From: an uncultured Eubacteriales bacterium
GTDB taxonomy: Bacteria; Bacillota; Clostridia; Oscillospirales; UBA644
Assembly (NCBI GenBank): GCA_934454405.1
Contig: CAKSFN010000013.1
Location: 4,956 to 68,955, forward strand
Length of the DNA: 64,000 nucleotides
Direction of reading: 5' to 3'
Shown: positions 24,262-33,500 of the stretch, piece by piece
Layout: every line of letters begins with the position of its first letter
How positions within the stretch are numbered: position 1 is the stretch's first letter
Position numbers and translations under genes: made by a program
The notes under the pieces: model-generated
Told to the model about the DNA's origin: nothing
Seen by the model: only the letters and a program-made list of their open reading frames with translations
Database searches by the model: none

Positions 24262-25746
24262 TCAGTCCGCGAATTTTTCGACTTCCGCGAACATTTCGTC
24301 CTTGCTCTTTCCGACGGACGTCGTGAAGCGGCGGGTCTTGTTTTCAAGCGCGGCAAGCGGACGCGGAACGTCTGCTCCCGTTTTTGCGTTGAGTTCGCGC
24401 AGGATGCGGAAAAAGTCGTTGCCGTTATCCCGTTTGCCCGTCAGCGCGGAGAGCACATCAGCCGCGAATTTATAGGGGCTTGCGGTGGACGCCGTAACAA
24501 CGGGTATATCAGCCGCGTTTTTCTTTGCCGCGAAAAGTGCCACCGCGGTGTGCGTGTCGATGAGATAGCGGTGCTTTTCAAACGTTTCCGCAATCGTCTG
24601 TTTGGTCTCGTCTTCGCTTGCGAAGCAGCCGACAAATTCGGAAGCGATTTTTTCTCTGACCTCGGCAGAAACCTCATATCTGCCGGTTTCTTTGAGCATT
24701 TTCATACATTTCGCGGTCTCTTCCTCGCCCTGAATGAACCAAAGAAGCCTTTCAAGATTTGAAGAGATGAGAATGTCCATCGACGGTGAGATCGTGGTAT
24801 GAAAAGGTCTGTTTCTGTTGTAAACGCCTGTTTTAATGAAGTCCGTCAGCACATTGTTGACGTTTGACGCGCAGATAAAGCGACGGACGGGAAGCCCCAT
24901 TTTCTTTGCGAGATACGCCGCAAAAATATTGCCGAAGTTGCCCGTCGGAACGCAAATGTCAATTTCGTCGCCGAGCCTGATTTCACCCGCGTTCATCAGG
25001 TCGCAGTATGAGCTGAAATAGTAAACTATCTGCGGCGCAAGTCTGCCCCAGTTTATTGAGTTCGCGCTCGAAAGGAAGCAGCCCTTTTCATCAAGCTCTT
25101 TTGCGATATTTGCGTCGGAGAATATCTGTTTGACGCCCGTTTGCGCGTCGTCGAAATTGCCTTTTATCGCGCAGACGTTGACGTTTTCGCCCTCTTGCGA
25201 CGCCATTTGAAGTTTCTGTATGTCGGAAACGCCGTCCTCGGGATAGAAGACCATTATTTTCACGCCGTCAACATCCTTGTAACCTTCAAGCGCGGCTTTG
25301 CCCGTATCGCCCGAGGTCGCAACAAGAATGAGCGCCGTTCTTTTTTCGCCCGTCTTTTTGAGCGCCGTGGAGAGCAGACGCGGCATTATCTGAAGCGCCA
25401 TATCCTTGAAGGCGCAGGTCGGACCGTGCCAGAGTTCAAGCACTTTGTGCGTTTCGTCAAGGCTCTTTACGGGCGCGGCGTATTTGCCGAAGCTCTCTTC
25501 CTTATATGCGTCGGTCGCCGCGGCGAGCAGCTCGTCATAGGTATAATCCGTCAGGTAAAGAGAAAGCACGTCCGCCGCGCGGCGCGCGTAATCCTCTTCC
25601 GCAAGCTTTTTGATGAAATCACTTGAAACCGTCGGTATGCTTTCGGGGACGAAAAGTCCGCCGTCCTCGGCAAGGCCCTGTTTGATGACCTGCGCGGAGG
25701 TTTTTTTCTCCGAACCGCCTCTCGTTGATATGTAATACATTTTCAA
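24262..25746 (-). CDS. thrC: Threonine synthase
   Basis: PLP enzyme converting O-phosphohomoserine to threonine. The N-terminus is YYISTRGGSEKKTSAQVIKQ, and the PLP lysine lies in LWHGPTCAFKDMALQI (residue about 113). ILVATSGDTGKAALEG, VCPTGNFGN-like (ICVPTGNFGNIFAAYLAKKM) and AVALFAAKK complete the family pattern. 494 aa is the long form usual in Clostridia. It stands alone, with its own promoter at 25775-25803; I see no T-box or riboswitch in the short leader. Other threonine genes are not nearby. Confidence 0.95.
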   Translation of the reverse strand: MKMYYISTRGGSEKKTSAQVIKQGLAEDGGLFVPESIPTVSSDFIKKLAEEDYARRAADVLSLYLTDYTYDELLAAATDAYKEESFGKYAAPVKSLDETHKVLELWHGPTCAFKDMALQIMPRLLSTALKKTGEKRTALILVATSGDTGKAALEGYKDVDGVKIMVFYPEDGVSDIQKLQMASQEGENVNVCAIKGNFDDAQTGVKQIFSDANIAKELDEKGCFLSSANSINWGRLAPQIVYYFSSYCDLMNAGEIRLGDEIDICVPTGNFGNIFAAYLAKKMGLPVRRFICASNVNNVLTDFIKTGVYNRNRPFHTTISPSMDILISSNLERLLWFIQGEEETAKCMKMLKETGRYEVSAEVREKIASEFVGCFASEDETKQTIAETFEKHRYLIDTHTAVALFAAKKNAADIPVVTASTASPYKFAADVLSALTGKRDNGNDFFRILRELNAKTGADVPRPLAALENKTRRFTTSVGKSKDEMFAEVEKFAD

Positions 25747-25774
25747 TCCGCCCTTTTAATAAATATACAAAGTC

Positions 25775-25803
25775 AGTTTATCACATTTTCCGCCGAAATG
25801 CAA
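25775..25803 (-). promoter_or_regulatory. Promoter of thrC
   Basis: Minus-strand TTGCAT (25803-25798) and TAAACT (25780-25775), the latter preceded by TG, with a 17-bp spacer; about 28 bp before the start codon. Confidence 0.6.
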
Positions 25804-25907
25804 GAGAAATATTTTGAAGATTAAACATTTTTTACACAGTCGTTTGCAAGGCTCGGCTTCGCGAAACGCGTGAAGAGACGAATTTTCACGCCCCTTATTA
25901 TTCTTCG

Positions 25908-27050
25908 TCAGCCGTCGCTCCTGACCGAATAATATTCGATAGACGGGCGAACACCGAGCTCCGAAAGCAGCCGACGATACTCCGCCTCCGCCCTTGAATC
26001 CCTGTCCGCGACCTTTTTTGCCTTTATGAGCAGGTTTTTCGGGGTATCGAGAGGCGAGCAGTATTCGACGCAGGAAACCTTGTATCCGCAGGCTTCAAGT
26101 TTCAGGCAGCGCAGACCGTCGGTCAGAATATCGTTGAGACGCGCCCTGAAAACGCCGTGTTTTATTATGGGGTCAAGGTCGGGCTTTTTGTAGACGTCGA
26201 GCAGCTCCTTGTGACAACACGGAACGCATATAATATTCTTTGCTTCGTGTCTTATGGCGAAGCCGAGCGCCATATCCGTTGCCGTGTCGCAGGCGTGAAG
26301 CGATATGACGGCATCTGCGCGGGGAGCGTCGTAGGTTCTGAGATCCTCGCAGACAAAACGCATATTGTTATAGCCCAAGTCTGCGGCGATACGGGAGCTT
26401 TCCTCTATAACATTCGGTTTTATGTCTATCCCGATGAATTTTGCGCGGACATGACGCTGTTCCCAAAGATAATAATTCAGAATAAATGAAAGATATGATT
26501 TTCCGCAGGCGCAGTCAACGACGGTTATGTCGTTCATTCCGTCAAACATTCCGCCGACAAGATCCAGAAAACGGTCGGTCTGATTGTATTTCCGGATCAT
26601 ATCGTTTTTGATTTTTCCCTCCGCTGTCATAAAGCCGAGACGCTTCAGAAGCGGCGCCGCCTTTGCAAGGTCTATGTTATATTCCTTGTTTTTCAAGCCC
26701 TGCGTGGCTGAAATATCTTCTTTTATCTCAAAATTTTCAAGTTTGACGTTCTTATCGTCGATAATAACCCGACAGCCGCGCCCCCTTTCGCGATATTCGA
26801 CAACCGCGCCGTCGTATTGCAGAATAACGGCGCAGAGATCCGAAAGAAGCGTTCGCATGTCCTCATATTCGCGCGTTCCGGCAAAGCTGTAAAAAAGCTT
26901 TCCGTCGCGCAGAACGGCGCTTCCGCCGTATTCCTTTCTTCCCGAAACCGTCTTCCACGCCAGCTCGACGAAGAACTCGCGCGAGGACTCGAACTTTGAT
27001 GCAAGCCCCCCGAAAAACAGATCTATCTTGCTTTTTTGTCTTGCGTTCAT
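25908..27050 (-). CDS. Class I SAM methyltransferase, Methyltransf_32/METTL25-like
   Basis: Rossmann-type methyltransferase. After an N-terminal accessory region (1-160), the SAM-binding motif I is VVDCACGKSYLSFIL (near 178), GIDIKPNVIEESS is motif II, and ISLHACDTATDMALGFA and IICVPCCHKELLD follow. The HACDTATD and PCCHKEL signatures are those of the Methyltransf_32 group, whose bacterial members have no established substrate. The N-terminal region resembles none I know. It diverges from hflX. Confidence 0.85.
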   Translation of the reverse strand: MNARQKSKIDLFFGGLASKFESSREFFVELAWKTVSGRKEYGGSAVLRDGKLFYSFAGTREYEDMRTLLSDLCAVILQYDGAVVEYRERGRGCRVIIDDKNVKLENFEIKEDISATQGLKNKEYNIDLAKAAPLLKRLGFMTAEGKIKNDMIRKYNQTDRFLDLVGGMFDGMNDITVVDCACGKSYLSFILNYYLWEQRHVRAKFIGIDIKPNVIEESSRIAADLGYNNMRFVCEDLRTYDAPRADAVISLHACDTATDMALGFAIRHEAKNIICVPCCHKELLDVYKKPDLDPIIKHGVFRARLNDILTDGLRCLKLEACGYKVSCVEYCSPLDTPKNLLIKAKKVADRDSRAEAEYRRLLSELGVRPSIEYYSVRSDG

Positions 27051-27068
27051 AAAATACCTCGCAGATGC

Positions 27069-27097
27069 TTGAAATTTTTATAAAAATGTGGTAAAAT
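27069..27097 (+). promoter_or_regulatory. Promoter of hflX
   Basis: TTGAAA (27069-27074) and TAAAAT (27092-27097) with a 17-bp spacer, about 28 bp before the hflX start. Confidence 0.7.
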
Positions 27098-27125
27098 ACA
27101 GAAAATCGCTATATGGAGAAAATAT

Positions 27126-28391
27126 ATGACAGAAACTTATCCGACCCGTGAAGAAGAAAAAGATATTGCCGTGCTGATAGGGCTTGATACGGACGGCGGA
27201 GAGGCGGAGCTTTCGCTTGACGAACTTGAACGCCTTTGCGACACCGCAGGCATAGAGGTTGCGGCAAAGGCTCTCCAACGCCGCGAAAAACAGGAGGCCG
27301 CAACATATATCGGGCGCGGAAAAGCCGAAGAAATCGCCGATTTTATAAAGAACAACGGCGTAAATATCGCGATTGCCGACGATGAGCTGAAAGGCTCGCA
27401 GGTTCGTGAGCTTGAAGAGATCTTCGATTGCAGGGTCATCGACAGAACAACTCTGATTCTTGATATTTTTGCGCAGCGCGCGCGATCGACGGAGGGCAAA
27501 CTGCAAGTCGAGCTGGCGCAGTTAAAATACCGCCTGCCCCGTCTTCAGGGCATGGGCAAGGCTCTTTCGCGTCTCGGCGGCGGAATAGGCACGAGAGGTC
27601 CCGGCGAAACAAAGCTCGAAACGGACAGACGCCATATACAGCGCAGAATAACGCATATCGAGCAGGAACTTGCCGAAGTTGAAAAACGGCGAGAGCAGAA
27701 CAGGCGCAGGCGCGAAAAAGAGGGAACTCCGACAGCGGCGCTCGTCGGCTATACAAACGCGGGAAAATCGTCTTTGATGAACGCGCTTTGTTCGGGAGCC
27801 GACGTTTATGTTATGGATCAGCTTTTCGCGACGCTTGACCCCACAGTCCGAAAGCTCAAAACGGACGATAACCGCGAGGTTCTCCTTGTTGATACGGTCG
27901 GCTTTATCCGCAAGCTTCCGACGGCTCTTGTCAAGGCTTTTCGGTCAACGCTTGAGGAGTCGATATACGCGGATGTGCTTTTGCTCGTTGTCGATTATTC
28001 CGATCCGGAAGCGGAAAGCCAGATCCGCATCGTTCGGAAAATCCTTGCGGATCTCGGCGCCGAAAACAAGCCGTCTTTTATAGTTTTCAACAAAAACGAC
28101 CTTATTCCGAGAAACAGAACCGTCGTTATCCCGCCCGACCTTTTCACGGACGAGGTATGCTGGGTCAGCGCAAGGACGGGAGAGGGGCTTGACGACCTTC
28201 GGCAAAAGCTGCTTGACAGGCTGGTTCCCTCGAAAAAATATACGCTGCTCATTCCGTATTCGGACGCCGGCGCAATAAGCGAATTGCATGACAGACACGA
28301 CGTTATTTCCGAAGAATATGAGCAGGAAGGCATCCGTGTCGAGGCCGTTCTGGGCAAAGACGCGCAGAAATTTGAAAAATATATGATATGA
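27126..28391 (+). CDS. hflX: Ribosome-splitting GTPase HflX
   Basis: Binds the 50S subunit and rescues stalled ribosomes under stress. The N-terminal HflX domain includes ATYIGRGKAEEIADF and VIDRTTLILDIFAQRARSTE; a coiled linker precedes the GTPase domain with G1 GYTNAGKSSLMN (about residue 208), G3 DTVGFI, G4 NKND and G5 SARTGEGL. 421 aa, full length. Some HflX proteins in Bacillota act in antibiotic resistance; the adjacent, convergent ABC-F ATPase also works on ribosomes. Confidence 0.95.
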   Translation: MTETYPTREEEKDIAVLIGLDTDGGEAELSLDELERLCDTAGIEVAAKALQRREKQEAATYIGRGKAEEIADFIKNNGVNIAIADDELKGSQVRELEEIFDCRVIDRTTLILDIFAQRARSTEGKLQVELAQLKYRLPRLQGMGKALSRLGGGIGTRGPGETKLETDRRHIQRRITHIEQELAEVEKRREQNRRRREKEGTPTAALVGYTNAGKSSLMNALCSGADVYVMDQLFATLDPTVRKLKTDDNREVLLVDTVGFIRKLPTALVKAFRSTLEESIYADVLLLVVDYSDPEAESQIRIVRKILADLGAENKPSFIVFNKNDLIPRNRTVVIPPDLFTDEVCWVSARTGEGLDDLRQKLLDRLVPSKKYTLLIPYSDAGAISELHDRHDVISEEYEQEGIRVEAVLGKDAQKFEKYMI

Positions 28392-28412
28392 CAGGCAAGA
28401 TCTTTGACTTTC

Positions 28413-28441
28413 AAACCGCAGGCTCACGGAACCTGCGGTTT
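28413..28441. terminator. Bidirectional terminator between hflX and the ABC-F gene
   Basis: Perfect 10-bp stem AAACCGCAGG / CCTGCGGTTT around a nine-base loop, lying between convergent stop codons with T-runs on both sides. Confidence 0.85.
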
Positions 28442-28453
28442 TAACTTTCGGGA

Positions 28454-30085
28454 TTATTCGGAATAAGAAGTTCCGAGTATTATCTTGCCCTCGCCCTGCG
28501 ACTTCTTGAAAGCAACGTAATCCTCGTAGTTGCCCTTTCTGTCAATCATTCTGTCGGGCGTGAGTTCTATAACTCTGTCCGCGACGGTGTTCACTATTTC
28601 ATAGTCGTGCGACATAAACATAACATTGCCCTTAAACGCCGAAAGCCCGTTGTTGACAGCGGTTATGGATTCAAGGTCGAGATGATCCGTCGGACGGTCG
28701 AGAATAAGCATATTGGAGCCGAAAAGCATCATTCGGGAAAACATACATCTCGCCTTTTCGCCGCCGCTCAGCACGCGAACCTCTTTGTAAACGCTTTCGT
28801 TTGAAAAAAGCATTCTTCCGAGGAAGCCGCGCAGATATGTTTCCGTCTGATCCTTTGAATACTGCCTCATCCAGTCAAGAATGGAAAGGGTGCAACCGTT
28901 AAAGAACGACGAGTTGTCATGCGGGAAGTACGAGAAGGTTATGCTCTGTCCCCATTTATACGAGCCGGCGGCAGGCTCCGCATTGCCGACAAGAATTTCG
29001 AAAAGCGCTGTTATCGACATCTCGTTTCCGACAAAAGCGATTTTTTCGCCCTTGTTCACGGTGAAAGTCACGTCCTTAAAAAGCGCGGTTCCGTCGGGCG
29101 CGGTCGCCGAAAGATTTTCAACGAAAAGAATATCCTTGCCCGCCTCTCTGTCCATATCGAACCCGATAAACGGGTAGCGGCGGCTTGAAGCGGGAATTTC
29201 CTCGACGGTCAGCTTGTCAAGAAGCTTCTTTCTTGCCGTTGCCTGTCGGGACTTCGATTTATTTGCGGAAAAGCGGGATATAAACTCCTGCAATTCCCTT
29301 ATTTTTTCTTCGTTTTTCTTGTTCTGCTGTTTCAGCACGCGCTGCATAAGCTGGCTTGACTCATACCAGAACTCATAGTTGCCGACATACATCTTGATTC
29401 CGCCGTAGTCGATGTCAACGATGTTCGTGCAGACGTTGTTGAGGAAGTGACGGTCGTGGCTGACAACCAGAACGGTGCCGAAATAATCACTCAAAAAGTC
29501 TTCAAGCCAAGCCACAGCCTCGATATCGAGACCGTTCGTGGGCTCGTCAAGCAAAATGATCTCGGGATCGCCGAAAAGCGCCTGCGCAAGCAGAACCTTA
29601 ACCTTTTCACTTTCTTTCAGTCCCGACATCTGCTCATAAAGCGCGCTTTCGTCAAGTCCGAGCCCCTGTATAAGCTTTGACGCGTCGGATTCGGCCTCCC
29701 ACCCGTTCAGTTCGGCAAATTCACCTTCAAGCTCGGACGCCTTTATTCCGTCCTCCTCGGAAAAGTCCTCCTTTGCGTAAAGAGCGTCCTTTTCCTTCAT
29801 TATTTCATAAAGACGCCCGTTGCCCATTATTATCGTGTCGAGAACTGTAAATTCGTCGTATGCGAAGTGATCCTGTTTAAGAACCGAAAGTCTCGTTTTT
29901 TCGGGAATGGATACCGTTCCCTTTGTCGGTTCGAGCTCGCCGCATATCATTTTCAGAAAAGTCGATTTTCCCGCGCCGTTTGCGCCGATTATGCCGTAGC
30001 AGTTGCCCGGAGTGAATTTCAGATCAACGTCCTTGAAAAGTACCTGACCTCCGAAATTAAAGGTCACATCGGAAACAGTTATCAT
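28454..30085 (-). CDS. ABC-F family ribosome-associated ATPase (YbiT/YkpA-like) with a degenerate second ATP site
   Basis: Soluble twin-ATPase. NBD1 is normal: Walker A GIIGANGAGKSTFLKM, Walker B IILLDEPTNGLD; an arm with FSEEDGIKASELEGEFAELN and a basic linker (QATARKKLLDKL) follow. In NBD2 the P-loop reads FVGNEMSITALFEIL, lacking the GKS/T lysine, and the Walker B is MLILDRPTDHLDLES, with Arg where the catalytic Glu is expected; the signature LSGGEKAR is kept. 543 aa, the usual length. Whether these changes are typical of close relatives I cannot check. Convergent with hflX; own promoter upstream. Confidence 0.88.
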   Translation of the reverse strand: MITVSDVTFNFGGQVLFKDVDLKFTPGNCYGIIGANGAGKSTFLKMICGELEPTKGTVSIPEKTRLSVLKQDHFAYDEFTVLDTIIMGNGRLYEIMKEKDALYAKEDFSEEDGIKASELEGEFAELNGWEAESDASKLIQGLGLDESALYEQMSGLKESEKVKVLLAQALFGDPEIILLDEPTNGLDIEAVAWLEDFLSDYFGTVLVVSHDRHFLNNVCTNIVDIDYGGIKMYVGNYEFWYESSQLMQRVLKQQNKKNEEKIRELQEFISRFSANKSKSRQATARKKLLDKLTVEEIPASSRRYPFIGFDMDREAGKDILFVENLSATAPDGTALFKDVTFTVNKGEKIAFVGNEMSITALFEILVGNAEPAAGSYKWGQSITFSYFPHDNSSFFNGCTLSILDWMRQYSKDQTETYLRGFLGRMLFSNESVYKEVRVLSGGEKARCMFSRMMLFGSNMLILDRPTDHLDLESITAVNNGLSAFKGNVMFMSHDYEIVNTVADRVIELTPDRMIDRKGNYEDYVAFKKSQGEGKIILGTSYSE

Positions 30086-30116
30086 CCGTCATTCTCCTTA
30101 AAATGTAATACGCTTT

Positions 30117-30145
30117 ATTTTAGCACAGTTTTTCCCGTTTTGCAA
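30117..30145 (-). promoter_or_regulatory. Promoter of the ABC-F gene
   Basis: Minus-strand TTGCAA (30145-30140) and TAAAAT (30122-30117), 17-bp spacer, about 32 bp before the start codon. Confidence 0.7.
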
Positions 30146-30227
30146 CGAATACGGCAAAGTGTCGCAATTTGTTCAATGCAAGAGCCTTTCCGCGTATACC
30201 CTTTTGAAAAAAACCGTTCCGCGTAAA

Positions 30228-30488
30228 GGGGCTGTAAAAAAAACGCAAGTTTTTTTTACAGCCCCTTTGGGGATAGGAAAAAAGGTTCAGAATGGGTGAA
30301 TCGAATCCGAAGGCGTACATAGGTACGTCGAGAGGTGAGATTCGCCCGTAGCAAAAAAGGCGTATTAAAACCTTATTTTATGAAAAAATATAAAAATCGC
30401 TGTTTTGAGTCGTTTTGTTTATCTTTTAGACTATTGCTTTTTTATATTTTTCAGCCTTTTTTGCGGTCTGGGCTTTTTTTACATCCCC
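30228..30488 (-). repeat. 262-bp structured intergenic repeat, copy B (inverted)
   Basis: Reverse-complement copy of the element at 23979-24240, 261 bp long and differing at only about fifteen positions. The terminal hairpin is at 30228-30265 and the GGGGATG end at 30488. It fills the gap between the ABC-F promoter and the 3' end of the large glycosidase-like gene. Although the element is inverted relative to copy A, the hairpin loop reads CGCAAG on the plus strand in both. Confidence 0.85.
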
Positions 30489-30506
30489 TTTCGATTGAAG
30501 GTGCTG

Positions 30507-33500
30507 TTAAGATATCGTTGATGAAACGTTTGATTCCGTCAGGTTCGGGCAGCTTGCGTGAGCCTTGTATGCCGCAATATACTGTTTCATCATATTGTAA
30601 TACTTCGCGCCGTGACCGCCTGTCATGGGTTCTATGTCGCGGCTGTATTCACGGTTGTAGTTATCCGTGAACGTCGGGGACGAAGTTGAGCCGTAGTTCT
30701 GCGCAACCCATTCGTTCCACCATGCAAGAACCACTATCTTGGGTCTGACATTGAAGGCGTTCTGCCACTGGGTGTGGAAGGTGGCGCCGTTCTTTCTTCC
30801 CGTTGCGGTGCTTGTATTTGTCATATACGTCTGCTGCATTGCGGGAGCGACGGGCATTTCCTCATAATAGGTTTTGCCGGTCGAAGGATCGGTCGAACCG
30901 CGTCTCGGCTGATTGTTGTTTTTGAGGATATAGCTCCAATCGGTCGTCGGACGAACCGTTTGAAGTCCCCACATCGTTCTGTAAGTGAACAGCGTGTGGC
31001 AGTAAGCCGGAAGATTTGATTCGGTCGAGCCCTGTGTCGAAGTGGTCGAGCCCGTGCCGAGAACGAGCGGCTTTGCAAGACCGTTGTTATCGTTGACAAG
31101 ATATACAAAGAGATCCTTGTATTTATCCTTGCTCAGGAATTGAGAATTGATTCTTCCGAATATTGACCACGTTTCATCGTCCGTGTTTTTGTTCCAGAAC
31201 ACGATATACGGAGTTTTAAGTCCCTCGGAACGCATTTGCAGGCAGGTATCGAGAAGCGCCGTCACGCTTGACGTGATAACGCTGTCCCAGTAGGTCTGCT
31301 GAGAAACGGAAGCGTTTATCGTTGCATCGACGATAGCGGAGGAAGCGTTTGTGTTGTCGAGGATGATAAAGTCAACCCCGGCGTTCGAAAGCTGCGTCAT
31401 GTGAGTTCTTATAACGCTCGCGCTGCTGCTCGAATAATATCCGAGAGCCGGCTTTGCCCAGTAGTGGTACATCGGGTAGGGACCGAAAACATTTGTGGAC
31501 CCGAGAATTTCGGTGACGTTATAATATGTTCCCGCGTTGTAGATGTTTGCATAGTCGTGCCAGGTCGAATAGCAGATGCCGACAAGGTCTTCCTTGAAGG
31601 TTATGTCGAGACCTCTTGTGGATTCGACATAATTCGGATACCTTCTTCTCATATAGGCTATATATTCGGAATCCTGCGTTGCGGCGGTTACGTTTACGGT
31701 GCAGGTCGCTTCAACGCCGTCAACGGTCGCAGTAAGAACCGCGGTGCCCGCGCCGTTTGCGGTTATGGTTCTGTCCCAAACGGTCGCAACGCTGCCGTTG
31801 GAGGTTCTCCACGTAACGGTTTGATTCGTCGCGTCGGACGGTGTTATCGTAACCGTTACGGTTGCGGTCTCACCGACTGTCATATTGACGGTCGAGGGAC
31901 TTACGGAAACGCTTTGTACGGGGATTTCGGGGTTGGGAAGCTGCTCGGCAATAACGATATTCGACTGCTTGCCGAATACGAGAGTATTGTCAAGCGTTCT
32001 CCAATAGGGAACGACCGAAATCGTTGAAGAATATGCCGAGGAGGGAACGTTCGCAAGAACAAACGTCATAAAGTATTTTGAAGAGGAGCATATATCGGAA
32101 GGTCTGTACGTAACCGCAAGATCGCCGTTGCTTGCGCTTATCGCGCTGTAAACGCGGCGCGTATCAACATTTACGGTTTTTCCGCCGTAGGTGATTCTGA
32201 ATCCGACGCGCGAATACATATCCGAATCAACGGTCGTTATAAGTCTGAGATTGACCGACGCGGAAGCCGTAGTCGATCCCGACGAAAGCTGACCTCTTAC
32301 AACAAGAACGTCCTTATCAACGAATTTTGCATACGCAAGTCCCGTGTCCGCGGTATAAGGCTCGGTGAAGTCTTCGTCGACGAACCAGCCCGCGAACAGC
32401 TTGCCCGTCAGTTCGGGGTACGTTCCGCTCGCCTTGTATTCGGAAACGTCTATTCTTGTATCGGGTTTTGCAACATTGACGGTAACCTGCGCGGTTTTTC
32501 CGTCAACGGTCGCCGTCAGGGTCGCCGAACCCTCGCCCGTCGCCGTGATCGTTCTGTTCGAAACGGTTGCGACGCCGCTGTTCGACGTCGTCCACGCAAC
32601 GTTCTGATCGGTTGCGTCCGACGGAGTTATAGTTACCGTTACCGTCGCCGTTTCGCCGATAGTGAGATTGACAACGCTCGGAGTTACCGTTACGCTTTGA
32701 ACGGGAATGTTTGCAACGCCCACGGTATAGGTTGTGAAGGACGTGCCGTTGAGGTTGGTCGTGCCCGTGGTGTAGCCGTATCCCGAAGCGCAGTTCGGAA
32801 CGGACATATATGTGCCGGAAGTCAGTCCGGAGTTGTTTGCAACAACGAATTTGCCGCCGCCGGAGGTAGAGTCAAGTCTCGCGATTTTGCCGGAAGCGAT
32901 AGAGTTTTTGATTGTGTTGAAGCTTGATTTGTAGGATGTGAAGTCAAAGGTACCGCCGCTTATCGAACCGATGGTTCCGTTGTTGATAACGCCGTTAAAC
33001 GTACCGCCGGTGATTGAGTTTATCTTGGAATCGGTATCGACTTTAAGACCCGCGGTTCCCGTGGAGGTAAATGTACCGCCGCTTATCGTTCCGACCGTAC
33101 CGCCGTTGCTTATCCAAAGACCGTTACCGCCGGAACCTCCCGTAAAGGTGCCGCCGTTTATCGTGTTGATAACGCCGCTGTTTGCAACCCATACCGCATC
33201 GTTCTGGGTGGAGGTTACAGTGGTGTTTCCGCCGATAGAGCCTATCGTTCCCCGCGTCCAGATACCGTAGCCGTTAACGGAACTGAAAGTCGAGTTTGTT
33301 ATCGTGTTGACGGTTCCGACCTTCGACGTATAGTTTCCGCCCATACCGACGAGAAGTGCCGAGTTCTTATTGTTTTCAGTCGCAGCCGCGGAGCTCGTGT
33401 TTTTAACGGTCGAGTTCTCAATCCTGTCGATAACGCCGGTGCCCTGAACGTGAAGTCCTGCGCCCTGAGACGCAGTCTGCGCGGTGGAATTCGTGAAGGT

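Noticed and set aside
25747..25800. T-box leader before thrC
   Set aside because: No room for a stem I or specifier domain and no conserved T-box or terminator; only a plain promoter is visible.
30335..30670. Plus-strand open frame spanning repeat copy B and the end of the glycosidase-like gene
   Set aside because: It joins repeat sequence to the antisense of a real gene, has no ribosome site, and copy A does not preserve it.
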